Shown here piece by piece: positions 46,519 through 60,692 of a stretch of DNA of 64,000 nt (within the stretch, counting starts at the first letter, position 1; each line of letters opens with the position of its first letter). Both the position numbers and the translations under genes were made by a program. Below the pieces are notes generated by a model. The model worked only from the letters and a program-made list of their open reading frames with translations, was not told where the DNA came from and did no database searches. Source of the stretch: Paramacrobiotus metropolitanus (lineage: Eukaryota; Tardigrada; Eutardigrada; Parachela; Macrobiotidae); the NCBI RefSeq assembly GCF_019649055.1, contig NW_026570274.1, forward strand, positions 124,001 to 188,000, in the 5' to 3' direction.

Positions 46519-47599
46519 TCATAACTGCGATATTCCAGCGCGATATTCTGCATTTCCGACAATCAATATGATCTGCAGATGCGTATTTTTAAGAGAAATC
46601 ATTAACAAGCTGAAGATTCTACCGTGAGATACAAGTTCATTTAACTAGACCATATTTAAATATTTGACGTGCGCACTTAATGTGGTACATATGTCTGCAT
46701 TTGATACCTTAGATTTGTTTATAAACTGACGTTCATACCGGTGTTCCTGCTTGAGCAGTGCCGAATAGCGTTCGCATCCAAATGAACGCATTCCAATGGT
46801 TTCTCCAGTACCATCCCATGTACGACGATATAATCGTATTTGGCAAATAGCAAACCATGTACCACAAAAAACACAGCAACAACACCAGCGAAATCATATT
46901 TTCTTTGCGTTTCTTTTTTTCCCGGCGCACATCCGTTCGCGTCACTGGTTCGCGAATCTGATGCCGCTGACACTGAAATACAAGTAAGATAATGGCGTAA
47001 CATAGTCCCTCGATACAGAATGGAATAGTCGTCACGAATGATCCCAGAATGCCGAAAACCCGCAAATCATTGACAAGTAAGGTGCAATGCCCAAGCGGTG
47101 GTGCCTGTCCATACGTGGCCACCATACCAAAGATATACGGCACCGAAAAACACAGCGTAATTATCCAGATGGTGCCGGTCATTAGAATAACACTGCTGCG
47201 ACGGGAAACGGCGTTGAAATAATGCGGAAACTGGACAGCAGTGCAGCGATTAACGGCCAGACAGGCTTGTATCAGATGGGACACTGATATGGCGAGATAG
47301 TGTAGGAAAAACACGGGTTTGCAGCGGATGGAGCTCGGAGAGCCGATCTGGGTCAGGTAGATTTGTATGTATCCTAGCAAAGCCGGAATGGCCAGTGTAA
47401 AGCAGTCAACAGCAAGTAGTTGAATGATTAACGGATTGGTACCGTCGCGGTAATTGTGCTGCTTGATAATGACGGTAAGCAGAGCGCAGCACGCCAATGT
47501 TCCGATGATGGTGATGAAAACCGACAGAACGAACCAGATGTACAGTTCTCTGGGGTCAATAACCAGGTTGTTGATTAGTAAGGATGAGTTATTGGCCAT
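46519..47599 (-). CDS. Rhodopsin-type GPCR of a second family, two exons
   Basis: Exon 1 is 47599-46739 and exon 2 is 46572-46519; the 166-bp intron joins at phase 0, giving 304 residues. Exon 1 alone would end at TAQAGTPV, cutting TM7. Splicing continues it as AGTP then IILIVGNAEYRAG, a TM7/helix-8 sequence (TPxxL where NPxxY is usual). TM3 ends in VNRCTAVQFP in place of DRY. Loop 3 is strongly basic (RREKKKRKEN). The conserved Cys before TM3 (RCKPVFF) and one in loop 2 (GHCTLL) can form the usual disulfide. N-terminal sequon NNSS. It is only distantly related to the single-exon family. The ligand is unknown. Confidence 0.82.
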
Positions 47600-47641
47600 G
47601 GGATCCCGAAGTTTGGAAATATTTTCCTAATAATTAATAAT

Positions 47642-47744
47642 GAAAGTAGCAGCTGAAAGCAGTTAAAAGAAATTACTAATAAATTCACGTTCAATTCAAC
47701 AGCTGAAAGCAGTTACAAAAAATACTAATAAATTCTCTAGTTCA
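47642..47744. repeat. Direct repeat, two units
   Basis: The words cagctgaaagcagtta and actaataaattc occur twice in the same order about 50 bp apart, just upstream of the GPCR start codon. Confidence 0.7.
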
Positions 47745-48348
47745 GTTTATCGCTTATAGGAGGAGTTTTGGTCGAAAATCCTTGGGATGATCGTGTACTT
47801 GATCGATAGCTGGACAAGCCTTTCTTTGCTGCACCTTTAGTCCATGGAAGTATAAAATACAGCGTTAATATTACGCGCATTAATGGAAGTTTGCGCTGGT
47901 GCGCTAACTTTGTTTAACGCGGTAAGAGAAACGCCGGCCAGCATGAATTCTCGTTAAAGCAGGACATTGATGGACAATTGTTGGACTTCGCACGGACGTG
48001 ATGACTGCCTCCTCTCTATCTCCGTGGAATGCGGAATCGTCCTGTTTACTAGCGGATTGCCTGCCTGCCCTTTGTCACCGCAGCTACTCCCGCGCTTACC
48101 TGTCCCTCCTCTCATTGCCTCTCCGTCCCTTTCATCGGCAGCGGGAGTTAACCTAGTTACTCGATAGCATTGCGCGAAATTTGGCTGTGCGTTAAGTGAT
48201 GGCTGTCATTTCATTTGGTTTTGCACGCGTGTCGGATCGAATATAATTTTTGAAACCGTTAAGGTTGAATGTGACCTTTCAACTGCTGGAAGCTATCTCA
48301 TCCATTGCGTGGGATTGATTGGAAGTTCATCTGCTATTCAACATCACA
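47745..48348. other. Probable leader of the retrotransposon
   Basis: GC-richer sequence without ORF of known type, ending at the gag start codon. It may hold the left terminus of the element; I could not identify terminal repeats. Confidence 0.4.
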
Positions 48349-49533
48349 ATGTTGGGAAGACGGGGCAGAAGAACCAACGCCAACGCTCCCCAACCACCGG
48401 CAAAGCGACCAGCAAGGGGACGTCCACGGGCGCAGATGATTCCCAACTCGGGCGAATGTCCTGCTAACAGCAACGCCACGGTAAGCACGGGAAGCACAGT
48501 CAGCATCGATGCCCAGGTTACCGCGGCCAGACAGCATTTGGAGTCACTGCTGGCACAGAGGAACCCAGAGGTACAGCTTCTACCGGGTCCTTCCACGCCT
48601 CCAACGGCCGTCCAGTCCCAGCCAACGGAAACCGGCATGCTTATTCAGTTGATGCTCTCCCAGCAGAATCACCTCACCCAGCTGACACAAAAGGTCAACG
48701 ATCTATCACCATCGACGTCCGCGGGCACAAGCACAGGAGCCACAAACAGTAAGAAACCACCACCACTGCCGGCTGGGTTTCCCCTTGTTAGTGATAAATG
48801 TCTGGAAGAACTTTATGACCTTACGGTTAACGTTGATTTAGACAAGCTGTTGCGGGCGAATAGCATTATGTCACCAATCCAGGGCGAAGCTAAGATCGAG
48901 ATCAGAGATAGTAATTTTGTACTGTCTGATTCTAAACCGCGAAAGATCACCATTACATCCTTTACATTGTGGTGTGAAGCGTTCATCGTGTTTCGTCGTG
49001 TACGTAGTCATTACCATCCTGAGCTTAGGGATCCGTTAGACTCATACCAGGCTACCATCACCGACCTGGAGGGCACGTATACGGTGGCAGTGTGGCTAGA
49101 ATACGATAAAACCTTCCGTGCCGGCCGCACCCGCGACACAAACCACGACGACTGGTACCGGCTCGACCGCAACTTACTGGACCGCTGCGTCGCTCGACTC
49201 CCACATCGCGCAAACCTCCAGCTATGCCGCGAGTGCGTGATCGCGGACCACACTGAGCAGGACTGTCCCAGGAAGCTCCAGTTCTCAGCACAAGGTCGAC
49301 AGGAGATCAAGGCGGATCGGCCCTTTCGACACATCCCGCCAGACCTGTGCAGGAACTGGAATAACGGGAGATGCACCAGAGGAGCTAACTGCCCCTACAG
49401 CCACAAGTGCGGAATATGCCGCTCCACCGACCACACCATCGCCGAACACGATGCAGCTCAGCACAAGCTTGGCAACGGTCACAATGCAAAACCCGGCAGT
49501 GACCACACCGGTTTCCGTCGAGAGACTCGCTGA
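48349..49533 (+). CDS. Gag-like protein of the DIRS-like element
   Basis: An ORF of 394 residues from the ATG at 48349. The N-terminus is basic (GRRGRRTNA) and Pro/Ser-rich. The C-terminal part has a CCCH zinc finger, CRNWNNGRCTRGANCPYSH, followed by another Cys/His pair (CGICRSTDHTIAEH), a nucleic-acid-binding arrangement seen in gag-like ORFs of tyrosine-recombinase retrotransposons. It overlaps the next ORF by 83 bp in another frame. Confidence 0.8.
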   Translation: MLGRRGRRTNANAPQPPAKRPARGRPRAQMIPNSGECPANSNATVSTGSTVSIDAQVTAARQHLESLLAQRNPEVQLLPGPSTPPTAVQSQPTETGMLIQLMLSQQNHLTQLTQKVNDLSPSTSAGTSTGATNSKKPPPLPAGFPLVSDKCLEELYDLTVNVDLDKLLRANSIMSPIQGEAKIEIRDSNFVLSDSKPRKITITSFTLWCEAFIVFRRVRSHYHPELRDPLDSYQATITDLEGTYTVAVWLEYDKTFRAGRTRDTNHDDWYRLDRNLLDRCVARLPHRANLQLCRECVIADHTEQDCPRKLQFSAQGRQEIKADRPFRHIPPDLCRNWNNGRCTRGANCPYSHKCGICRSTDHTIAEHDAAQHKLGNGHNAKPGSDHTGFRRETR

Positions 49534-51139
49534 GCTACTGGTACACAATAATGATCGCGAAACTGTTTGTTTCCTCTTGCAAGGCTTTAGGTTTGGTTTC
49601 GCGGTCGGCTACGTCGGCCCACAGTTTCGGCGTTTCACCAGCAATGCTCGCTCTGCACTTGATGACCCACATGTTATAGCGTCGATGATCGCCAAAGAAG
49701 TGCAGGCAAACCACGCAAGAGGCCCGTTTCGTACTGAGCCTTTTCTAGATTTTGTCACCAACTCACTCGGAATGCGTCCAAAACGGCCTTTAGGACACCG
49801 CGTCATCATGGATCTGTCGCAGCCGTTTGGATGCAGTGTCAGCGACTACATCCAAAAAGATAAGTACTCTTTAAAATATGTAGGTGTGGATGATGCGGTA
49901 AAAATGGTAATGCGGCAGGGAAGGGGCTCGCTTATGGCTAAAATCGACGTCGAAAGTGCCTTCAGAATCTTACCGGTTAGGCGGGAGGACTGGCATTTGT
50001 TAGGCTATCAATGGGAGGGAAACTTTTACTACGATACAGTAATTTCTTTTGGTCTTCGGTCGGGTCAATATCTCTTTGATAAATTCGCTGGTGTACTAGA
50101 GTGGATTTTTAAAACGTGTACGGGCACCGACGCATTCCTACATTTTCTCGATGATTTTTTCATGTGTGGAAAACCGGAAAGTACAGCGTGCGAGCGGATG
50201 GTAAAGCAAGTGCAAGCAGTTTGTTCGTATCTTGGTGTGCCGATTAACGACAAAAAGTTAGTGGGACCGGCTACAGTGGTTGAGTTTCTTGGCGTGGTCA
50301 TCGACAGTAACAGCTTCACATTGTCAGTATCGCACGACAGGCTGCTAGAGTTAACAGCGCTCCTAAATAACTTTGCAGCTTGTAAACAGTGCACAAAGCG
50401 GGAAATTTTGAGTCTAATTGGCAAGCTGTCGTTTGTTACAAAGTGTATCCCGGCAAGCCGAATATTCTTGAGGCGCATGATTGAATTAAGTTGCAAAGTT
50501 GATCGGTTGCACTATAAGATCGCGTTAACTGACGGGTTTCGACGTGACATTGCATGGTGGAGGGAATTTTTGCCTCTATGGAATGGAACCACCGGGTTTG
50601 TACACCCGCAGTGGGAGCCGGCAAGTACATTGCATTTGTATACCGACGCAGCAGGTTCGATTGGTTACGGCGGGGTTTTTAGAAACGGGTGGTTTCAGGG
50701 ACTATGGTCAGCGTGGCTTACTGAATTAAACCCCCCCCATTACATTCCTTGAGATGTATCCTATATATGTTGCCTGCGCCATATGGGGTCATCAGTTGTA
50801 CGGTAAACGGATATTAATTTACAGTGACAATACAGGGACGGTCCAAGCATGGTCAGCAAGTAAATGTCGAAACCCAGCCGTAATGGAAATTCTGCGCAGA
50901 ATTCACTTTATTACAGCTCAGTGCAACTTTGTCATCAAAATCACACACATAGCCGGCGTGATTAATAACATTGCTGATGCGCTGTCACGGTTTCAGACAC
51001 AACGCTTTCGGGAGCTGCACCCTACAGCCGACGGAAATGGCACAACACCACCGGATCTGCTTGCCCGGTTACGACCGTTTCTAACGGGGGAAGAACCACC
51101 CATACCGCTGTCAGCGCCGGTGACCTCTTTGCAGCCGGA

Positions 51140-53465
<2,326 letters not shown>

Positions 53466-56400
53466 ATGCACCCATCTAGGCTGCTCCTTCTACTGGCATA
53501 TTATGTTTCTCCAGTCATTTCTCTATTGAACATCAGTTTTGTAGCCCTTGGGCGCATGGGACCGTTTACTGCTTATGGAACATTTCCTTATACTGGTCCA
53601 CCATTATCTATCGGTACGGAAGTCGCCCAGCAAAAATACGCTGAAAGCATGCGGTTTACGTTGGACTTTGTGCATCCACCGGTAAGTTCTGCTTCCGGGC
53701 CACTGGACTTGAAAGACGTTGTTGTGGGGTTGGCAGCTGATTGGCACTATACCAAGCGCAAGGAGAGCGATATTACTATCTACACAAATACTGGTACGGC
53801 TTTACGCAAGGTCTACAATGAATTCCTGATTACATTATTACAGACGCGCTTTCTCAACAACATATAGGTATTACATACTTGTTAGCACTTACTAAATCAT
53901 AACCTACAAAAACCGATCACCGATTCTTAACTGCCTATGACGACAAAAGGTCAAAAATCAGATTTGTACCAATTTTTTAAGTTTGAACTGTCTTAGGCGG
54001 CATCGAAGCCACAGAAATCCCAAGTTTTATGAGGCAGTGGAACACATTGTGGATATCAACGTACGCTGGACTTCATGCTGCACAACCGCTGGCTCGAAAC
54101 GAAAATTCGTACTAGCGCTTTACAGATTGTCCGCCGCCTCGCACATTAGCAATCGCCTCACAAACCCGACATGGATCGCTGTGAACGACCTCTCCACATC
54201 CCAGTGCGCTGAGCTGTACATCCAAATCCTGCTAAAGTACAATTGGACCACAGTGTTTCTGATCATCGATCCAGGAGAACCGTCTGTCTTTTCCACCGTG
54301 GCTTCCCTACTTCTGAAAGAACTTCAAAGGCAATCCGCTATTAAGCATTTCGCTCAATGGATATCAACAAAAGGCCCCCGTACTTCTTTCGGGGCATTTG
54401 ATTCGATCCTGCGAGATGTTGCTGGAGTCAGTCGCGGTATGTGTTATTGCCTGCATCAGACCGTTGTCTGTACGATAAAACGTTGCGGTCTTTTTAGTTG
54501 TTTTATTCTTCGGCCATGCGGTATTTTTACGGGAGCTCTTGGTATCAAGTGTTTCCAGAAGTTTACTTATTCCTAACAACTGTAATGCGAAATGATAATC
54601 GGTTTTATTGCTCGCAGATAACGGCCGCAAATATGGGCATGACAAACGGAGAATACGTAAGAAACTCATCCTTAGACCATACGGAGCTGTAGTATTCATA
54701 TTGCATATGGATGGCCCTTACAGTGAATTTTTGCCTGCAAATTCTATAGGTGTACACAGCTCTGGAAGTTATGCGCAATATACCTCTTTGTGGCAACTTT
54801 CATTGGCGATATAACGACAGTAACGATAAAGTAAAACTGCAAAAATACATTCGAAGAATTCGGAATACTAATCCATCCTTTTACGCATCCTTTTACCTCT
54901 TCTAGATTGCATTCCGCGCATATCAGTCGCTATTTATTGTTCAACCAAAAAACGTCGACATGGCACCAAATATTCAATTAGGAACGGAATTCATACGTCG
55001 TTCGGCACAAGACTACAACCTGAACTATAATATATCCGATCAGGTGATAGTTTTGCAGAAAGGTTATATTGGTTTGTATGTAAATACTTGCTTCGCAGCA
55101 AATGGGCAAATAAAACATGTGTTCTCTCTAGCGATACGAGACCAAAATTGCATATAATCGCAAAAAAAAATAAAACGCCTTGAATTTGCTATGTTAAATA
55201 ACGAAGAACCTTTAAATACCTTTACTAGAACATGATTGTCCTTTACAGAATTTCCCAAATCTGGTCAGCAGCTACTGGGCAATTTTGGCAACCGCTTCGG
55301 TATAGAGATGCATGTTAACGATGGGTTATTAAGGCGCTCCCAGTTTTTCCTTCAAATCATTCGTATTGCGCTTGCTGTCTTGGTTTAACGCTGGACCGAT
55401 GGATATCTTTCGACTACTTTTTGGCCTGACTTTATGTCTTTCTAAGGATTTATTTCCTTTTACAGTTCATTAACGCATCGCTGTCGCGGGCGGAAAATGT
55501 GGATTACCGTGATGGCAGAGCATTAGCGCGCCTTTTTCTTAATCGAACATATGCCGATGAATACGGTAGCATGTACATTGACAGCACTGGACAACGGCGT
55601 ACGGATTTTGTCGTCACGTACTTTAACTCATCCGGAAGTCGAACAGTAAGCCAGCCTATTATATGATTAAATTCGATGCGAAGCTCCCTCAGGCAGAGCT
55701 GAACGTGTTGCAGCCATTTTTAACGAAACTTGGAAACAGCGAGTCACTGATGGAAGTAGTAAACTTGACGGAATGGGCAAACTTCAATATAACTTTTCCT
55801 CCACCCAACGAACCCAGATGTGGCTATTTAAACAACAAATGTTGGCAGAAAAGGGAAGGTATGCGGCCACGAATGTTTTGCAGCTTGGTATTTGTTGTCA
55901 CAACTCCGTGCGTTTCTAGCTGAAAATTCGCCGGTTCTCATCATAATTTTCACTATTCCGGGAATCGTAATTTTTGCTCTGATGGCCTTTATTTTTCGTT
56001 GGAGGTACACATAATAATTTTTAAATGTACGTATAATTGTCCTACAGTAACCTGCGCAATAATACTTTTGCAGATATTTGAAACTGAAAAATGATAAAGA
56101 ACTTCTGAACAGCACGTGGTGGCAGGTTAATACGGACGAGCTGAAGCATCCGTCGTCTTCCCACTCGAACGCCTCCTCGTTTTTTGCTGCACCCGGGAAA
56201 CCGTACAATGATGGTGTTTCCATATTGTCTCGTGCTAAGACGGTATGTGGACAGATTTACTCTATAAAGAACTTATGTCATATAACAATTATAAGCTGTA
56301 CAGGAAATACTTATGCGATATGTATCATTCCGAGGAAAAGCCGTCGTGTGCTTCCCAATTGCCGACGGACATGGGATCTTCAATTTTCAAGACCTTTCCA

Positions 56401-58466
56401 GTCAGCTCAGTTTACTGAAGCTGTTCAGAAATGTAAGACTGTGCAGTTCCTTTATTGAGAATTTTTCAAAATGTCTTAAATTATTTTAAAAAAAGAACCG
56501 TAGTCCAAAATAGTTGTGTTGCAGTATTGGCAACTAGAGCATCAGAATGTGTGCCGCTTTTATGGGCTAAGCATAACCGCGAAGGATGCTTCAAGATTTC
56601 ACATATTCGCGATTTTTTCTTGTCCGCCGAGAGGCAACCTGCCACAAGTGTGCAAAGTCATGGGCAAAGATTTCATATTTACAAGTTCATTTGTCATGGA
56701 CTTCCTTGAGGTAAGTTTTTCTCACAGCTGTTGCTCAGGCACTACTGTTTCTACATTGCTGGTGCTTCACAGGGATTGAGCTTTGTCCACCAATCCCGTA
56801 TGCGTTATCACGGCCGATTGAGCATTTTCAGCTGTTGGATTGATAAGCATTTCACGTTGAAGCTTATGAATCTGGCCTGCGATAGAATTTGTAAGGGGCT
56901 GGAAGCTGTCGATAGTCGCATTCACTCTTATGGCCCAACGTATTCCGTCTGGGAACGGTTTTTCTGGTTGGTCCCAGAGATGGGCGAAATCGACCACTGG
57001 GACAGCACTTTCAGTATCAAGTCCTTGCAAGCGGTGGATATATATTCCTCGGGATTCGTCCTTTATGATATATTGACTGGAGGGTCGATGTACCGAAAAA
57101 TGCAGGAGATGTTCGGTGATCAGTTAAATAACTTAGTGTTTGAATAAGTTTTCATAAAACTAATATGATTCGTAGGCATGGCGACTGCTGTTAACCTGGA
57201 CAGTAAACACGAAAATCCCCTGGTTTCAACAGTAGATTACATGGAGATTGCCGAATTGGCTAGTGCCATTCATAGCTGCCTAAGCGCCAATCTCGAGGAC
57301 CGACCAAACATTAAGCAGCTTCGCACCCAGCTGCAGGAATTGTCGCCGTTACTTTCGCCGGAGTTGAACCAATACAAATTGTTTGATAAGATTTATCAGC
57401 GATTGTGCCAGCATTCCAACAGACTGGAGCGCGAAGTTACCGCTCGGTCCAGAGCATTGCGAGACGCCAAGAGACGCTGCGATGTGCTTATACAGCAGTT
57501 TCTGCCAAAGTAAGCAAATAAAGCGTAAATCCTGATCTCACAAAGTCTGTAGTTAAGAATGTTATTACAGGGAAATCGTGGACAAGCTACGCACAGGTCA
57601 ATGTGTCGATCCCGAACTCTTCGACTGCGTCACAATCCTATTCACCCAATTGGACGGTTTTGGGGATTTTGCACGCGCTGCATCACCGGGAGAGATCTTT
57701 GCTTTGATTTCCAGAACGGAAGATTTCCTGGATGTCTTGTCCGTTGTTAGGGAGGTCTATAAAGTCGAATCCGTTATGGATTCCGTTTTGGTAAATCTTA
57801 ATCGTAGAACGGCTTGCTAAATACCACGATCATGTGTCACGGTGTGCTGAAAACGTAAGTATATAGTTTTCCGTTTGGTAATATATTTCCGATCCGCTGC
57901 AGGTTGCAAGTGGACTGCCGGAACGCATCGGTCCAGAACAAGTGCGACGAATTGCAGATTTCGCTTTGCGAATGTTGGAGCTGGAATCAACGCTCGTATT
58001 ACCGAAAGAACTACGTATAAGCACTGGAATGCATTCAGGTGACGCCGTTATTCATTTAAACTGAACACTGAAGTAAAATTCAGTTCGTTTCTTTCTAGGT
58101 TCGTGTGCAGCTGGGGTCGTCGGAATCAAAAGGCCGCGTTACTGCTTGTAGGGCATAATACCTTTTATTTTAATAGCGCACAGCGGTAGCGAGTAATTTC
58201 ATACGCCGTAGTTGGTGCAGCAGTCGAAGATTTATTGTGTTTACAGATTTGGTGATACTATTAATGTAGCATCGCGAATGTGCAGCCATGGATTGCCGGG
58301 AAGAATACATCTCAGTGGCGTGTCCGCAGCACTTTTGAAGGAATTTGAAGATTACAATGGTGCTATTACGCTTAGAGGGAATGTGACCGTGAAAGGCAGA
58401 GGCGAAATGACCACCTACTGGTTGGAGAATAATCCATCCTTACCGGCAGCGATCCAAGGAAACTAG
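53466..58466 (+). CDS. Receptor guanylyl cyclase 1, about 19 exons
   Basis: Exons: 53466-53793, 53997-54436, 54498-54541, 54618-54656, 54750-54830, 54906-55043, 55249-55299, 55466-55645, 55714-55858, 55920-56004, 56074-56242, 56304-56432, 56525-56710, 56773-57115, 57176-57509, 57571-57790, 57903-58038, 58099-58147, 58247-58466. Signal peptide, ANF-type ligand-binding domain, one TM helix (55920-56004), kinase homology domain (RYHGRLSIFSCWID, HGR for HRD), signalling helix (57390-57505), then the cyclase domain. The substrate-choice and Arg residues are present (YKVESV, YCLFGDTINVASRM). The first metal-binding Asp of FSDIVGFT is replaced (FTQLDGFG), so activity as a homodimer is doubtful. Phases between exons 1 and 2 do not meet, so a small exon there remains unidentified. 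Sensing of an external ligand with cGMP output is inferred. Confidence 0.85.
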
Positions 58467-60692
58467 CAAAACAAAATTCGCCATAGTGAGTGCTCAGGAG
58501 GGATGACATTAACCAATAATAGCTTTGCTATATCTTTGGTCGTTAACACACAGTGATTCCACTGGTACGCATTCACTAATGGTAAGATATGACTGCTGTA
58601 TTTCATGCTTTGATACCGCTGACCAGAGGCTGACTGCTCTTCCCGGTACTACTGCCACATACTGCAGGACGTTGTTGAGAATTTTTGAATGCCCACCGTG
58701 TATTAAGTGCTTTTCGAAATGCATTATGTATTCGAACTCCATTATGTATTGTACGACAATGTACGTTACGTGGATGTGTCGATGTGACGCTAGCTAATAC
58801 TTTGTATGCCAGCATCAATGCATATACTGTAAAGCGAGTGAAGTGCCGCAGAAATTAGAAAACGGCAGAAACTACAGAGGTGCAGTACGATGGCAAAACG
58901 CAAAAGATTTGGGATCGTAATGGCATGCGCGTTTAACTGAACAGGGTTAAATTTTCAGATTGCATACGGCAGAGGCTCAGTAGAGTCAGTACATTGAAAC
59001 GTACGGCGGCAGATATTAAGCAGTACGTCGGCAGGTTGAAAACTGCTTCAGATCTTTTAACGGTTGCACACGTTGGTCACGTATAGACAAACGAAAAAGT
59101 ACAGACGTTGGTCTGTACAGCAACGAAAAAATTAATCGAGTCGAGTGCGCGCGAGAGCCTGCCCACCCTGCTACGGTCGGCAGTCTGAGCGCACAAAGAA
59201 AGATCCACAGGTAGCATGCGCCTTACATTCATCATTCATGTAGGGGAAAGTACTGTCCACTATAACGTCTCCGCGTGTGAATGTCGTGTGAGCAAGAAAA
59301 CCGGAACGACTGTTCGGCACAGAAGCTTTACTTCTTATGGGCGTAGGCGAACACCGAAGACAACATTCTGGCTAAACATACGGTCGTCACAAACAACAAA
59401 CAACAGAAAACAGGAACAAACCGCTCAAAGAGAGGCGGGCAAACAAGCAGCTCAACACACTGAGCTCCTTCCACCGAAATAAGAGAAGCGGCGGGCGGGA
59501 GAAAACGAAAGTCAACTAACTGTACATTCTGTTCTGCAAATGCTTTATATACTCTGTACTAACCGCACACTTCTTTTCTCTTCCACATACAAAGACACCG
59601 CAACCGTCCACAACAAGTCAGTAGCAGTTAGCATGCAATTACTGCAGTGGCTGCCTTTTGTCTTTCTCCAGGTGGTCAGATGCAGACTGGGTGGTCATTA
59701 TCCATGTCTCTGGGAAACGGCCACGCGCCGTTATAAACAGATTTCTGAGGAAATCTTTCTCGTTAAATAGTGGAAGTCGATGCCGTTATCAATTCGGTTT
59801 TGGTAAAGCCATATGTTCACTGGCAGGATATTTTGGGCCTTTCGCCGTTGGAATGCACATTGCCCAGTTACAATCTCCGACTCTCCAGTAACGCAGCAGT
59901 ACACAAACAATATTTCCTGTTTTCCCCTTTTGACGAAGTGCTCTACAAATACGCTGCATAAACAGAGACACTGCTTGAGGCTGATATTCCGTGACCGCAA
60001 CGAGAGGATAGGTCCGGGACATTAGGTGGGCGGAAAAAGATTGCGATCTGAAAATGTTTCGCCTAAATTATTGACCCCGCCATATGTTTTACTGCGCCGC
60101 GCCGTACCATCGGCGTGCTTTATATTTAAAGCAGTTTATGAGTAATGCATAAAAACCGAAGTTGCTGTATGCCCGAGCGATGCTGATCATGACCTTCAAG
60201 GCATCCTTAAAGTGACACAATCAATTTACTGCAGTAGTTTTTGCGGTATGTATACTTCTATGTATAAAACCTTCTAAGGTTACCTATTCTGAACTGCTTC
60301 ATGTTTTCCATCATAAGCGTGGTGTCATGCCGTTTTCTTGTGGATATTTTTTTCTAGTCGACAATAAGTTTCCTGATTTTAGAACGTTTCTGTTTTGCAG
60401 TCAAGGAGTAATCGATACTCAAAAGTAAAGGTTAACTGTTGTCTTAACGTATTAACGAATCTCCCGCGGTTATTTTCTGATTAAAATGCCATGGCCATAT
60501 GTCAGTAAACTAAAGGTCGCCTGACCCATATAAAGTCTGCAGCGCGACTGCATTCAGGAAAATTAGATCACTTACTGACATGATATACGTTACGTTGTGC
60601 TTGTTTTTATGCACAATTATTATTTTGTTTGTCGTTTTTCGAACCAGTAAGGCTCTCAGTGGTTATTACGCTAAAAGTTTGTCTAAGGCATA
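58467..60692. other. Intergenic between the cyclase genes
   Basis: No intact gene. It contains a short relic resembling a cyclase exon end (59770-59808) and otherwise random-looking small ORFs. It includes the promoter region of cyclase 2, where I see no clear motif. Confidence 0.5.
59770..59808 (+). pseudogene. Relic of a receptor guanylyl cyclase exon
   Basis: This stretch matches the end of cyclase 1 exon 16 and its donor (57761-57796). Both share gtcga, ccgttat, attc and gttttggtaaa in register, and would read VEVDAVINSVL against YKVESVMDSVL. Neighbouring sequence aligns poorly. A decayed third cyclase copy between the two genes is likely but the match is short. Confidence 0.45.

Noticed and set aside
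59632-59770. Signal-peptide-like ORF starting MQLLQWLPFVFLQ
   Set aside because: Only about 45 residues, no downstream exon found, and it overlaps the cyclase relic region; likely chance.
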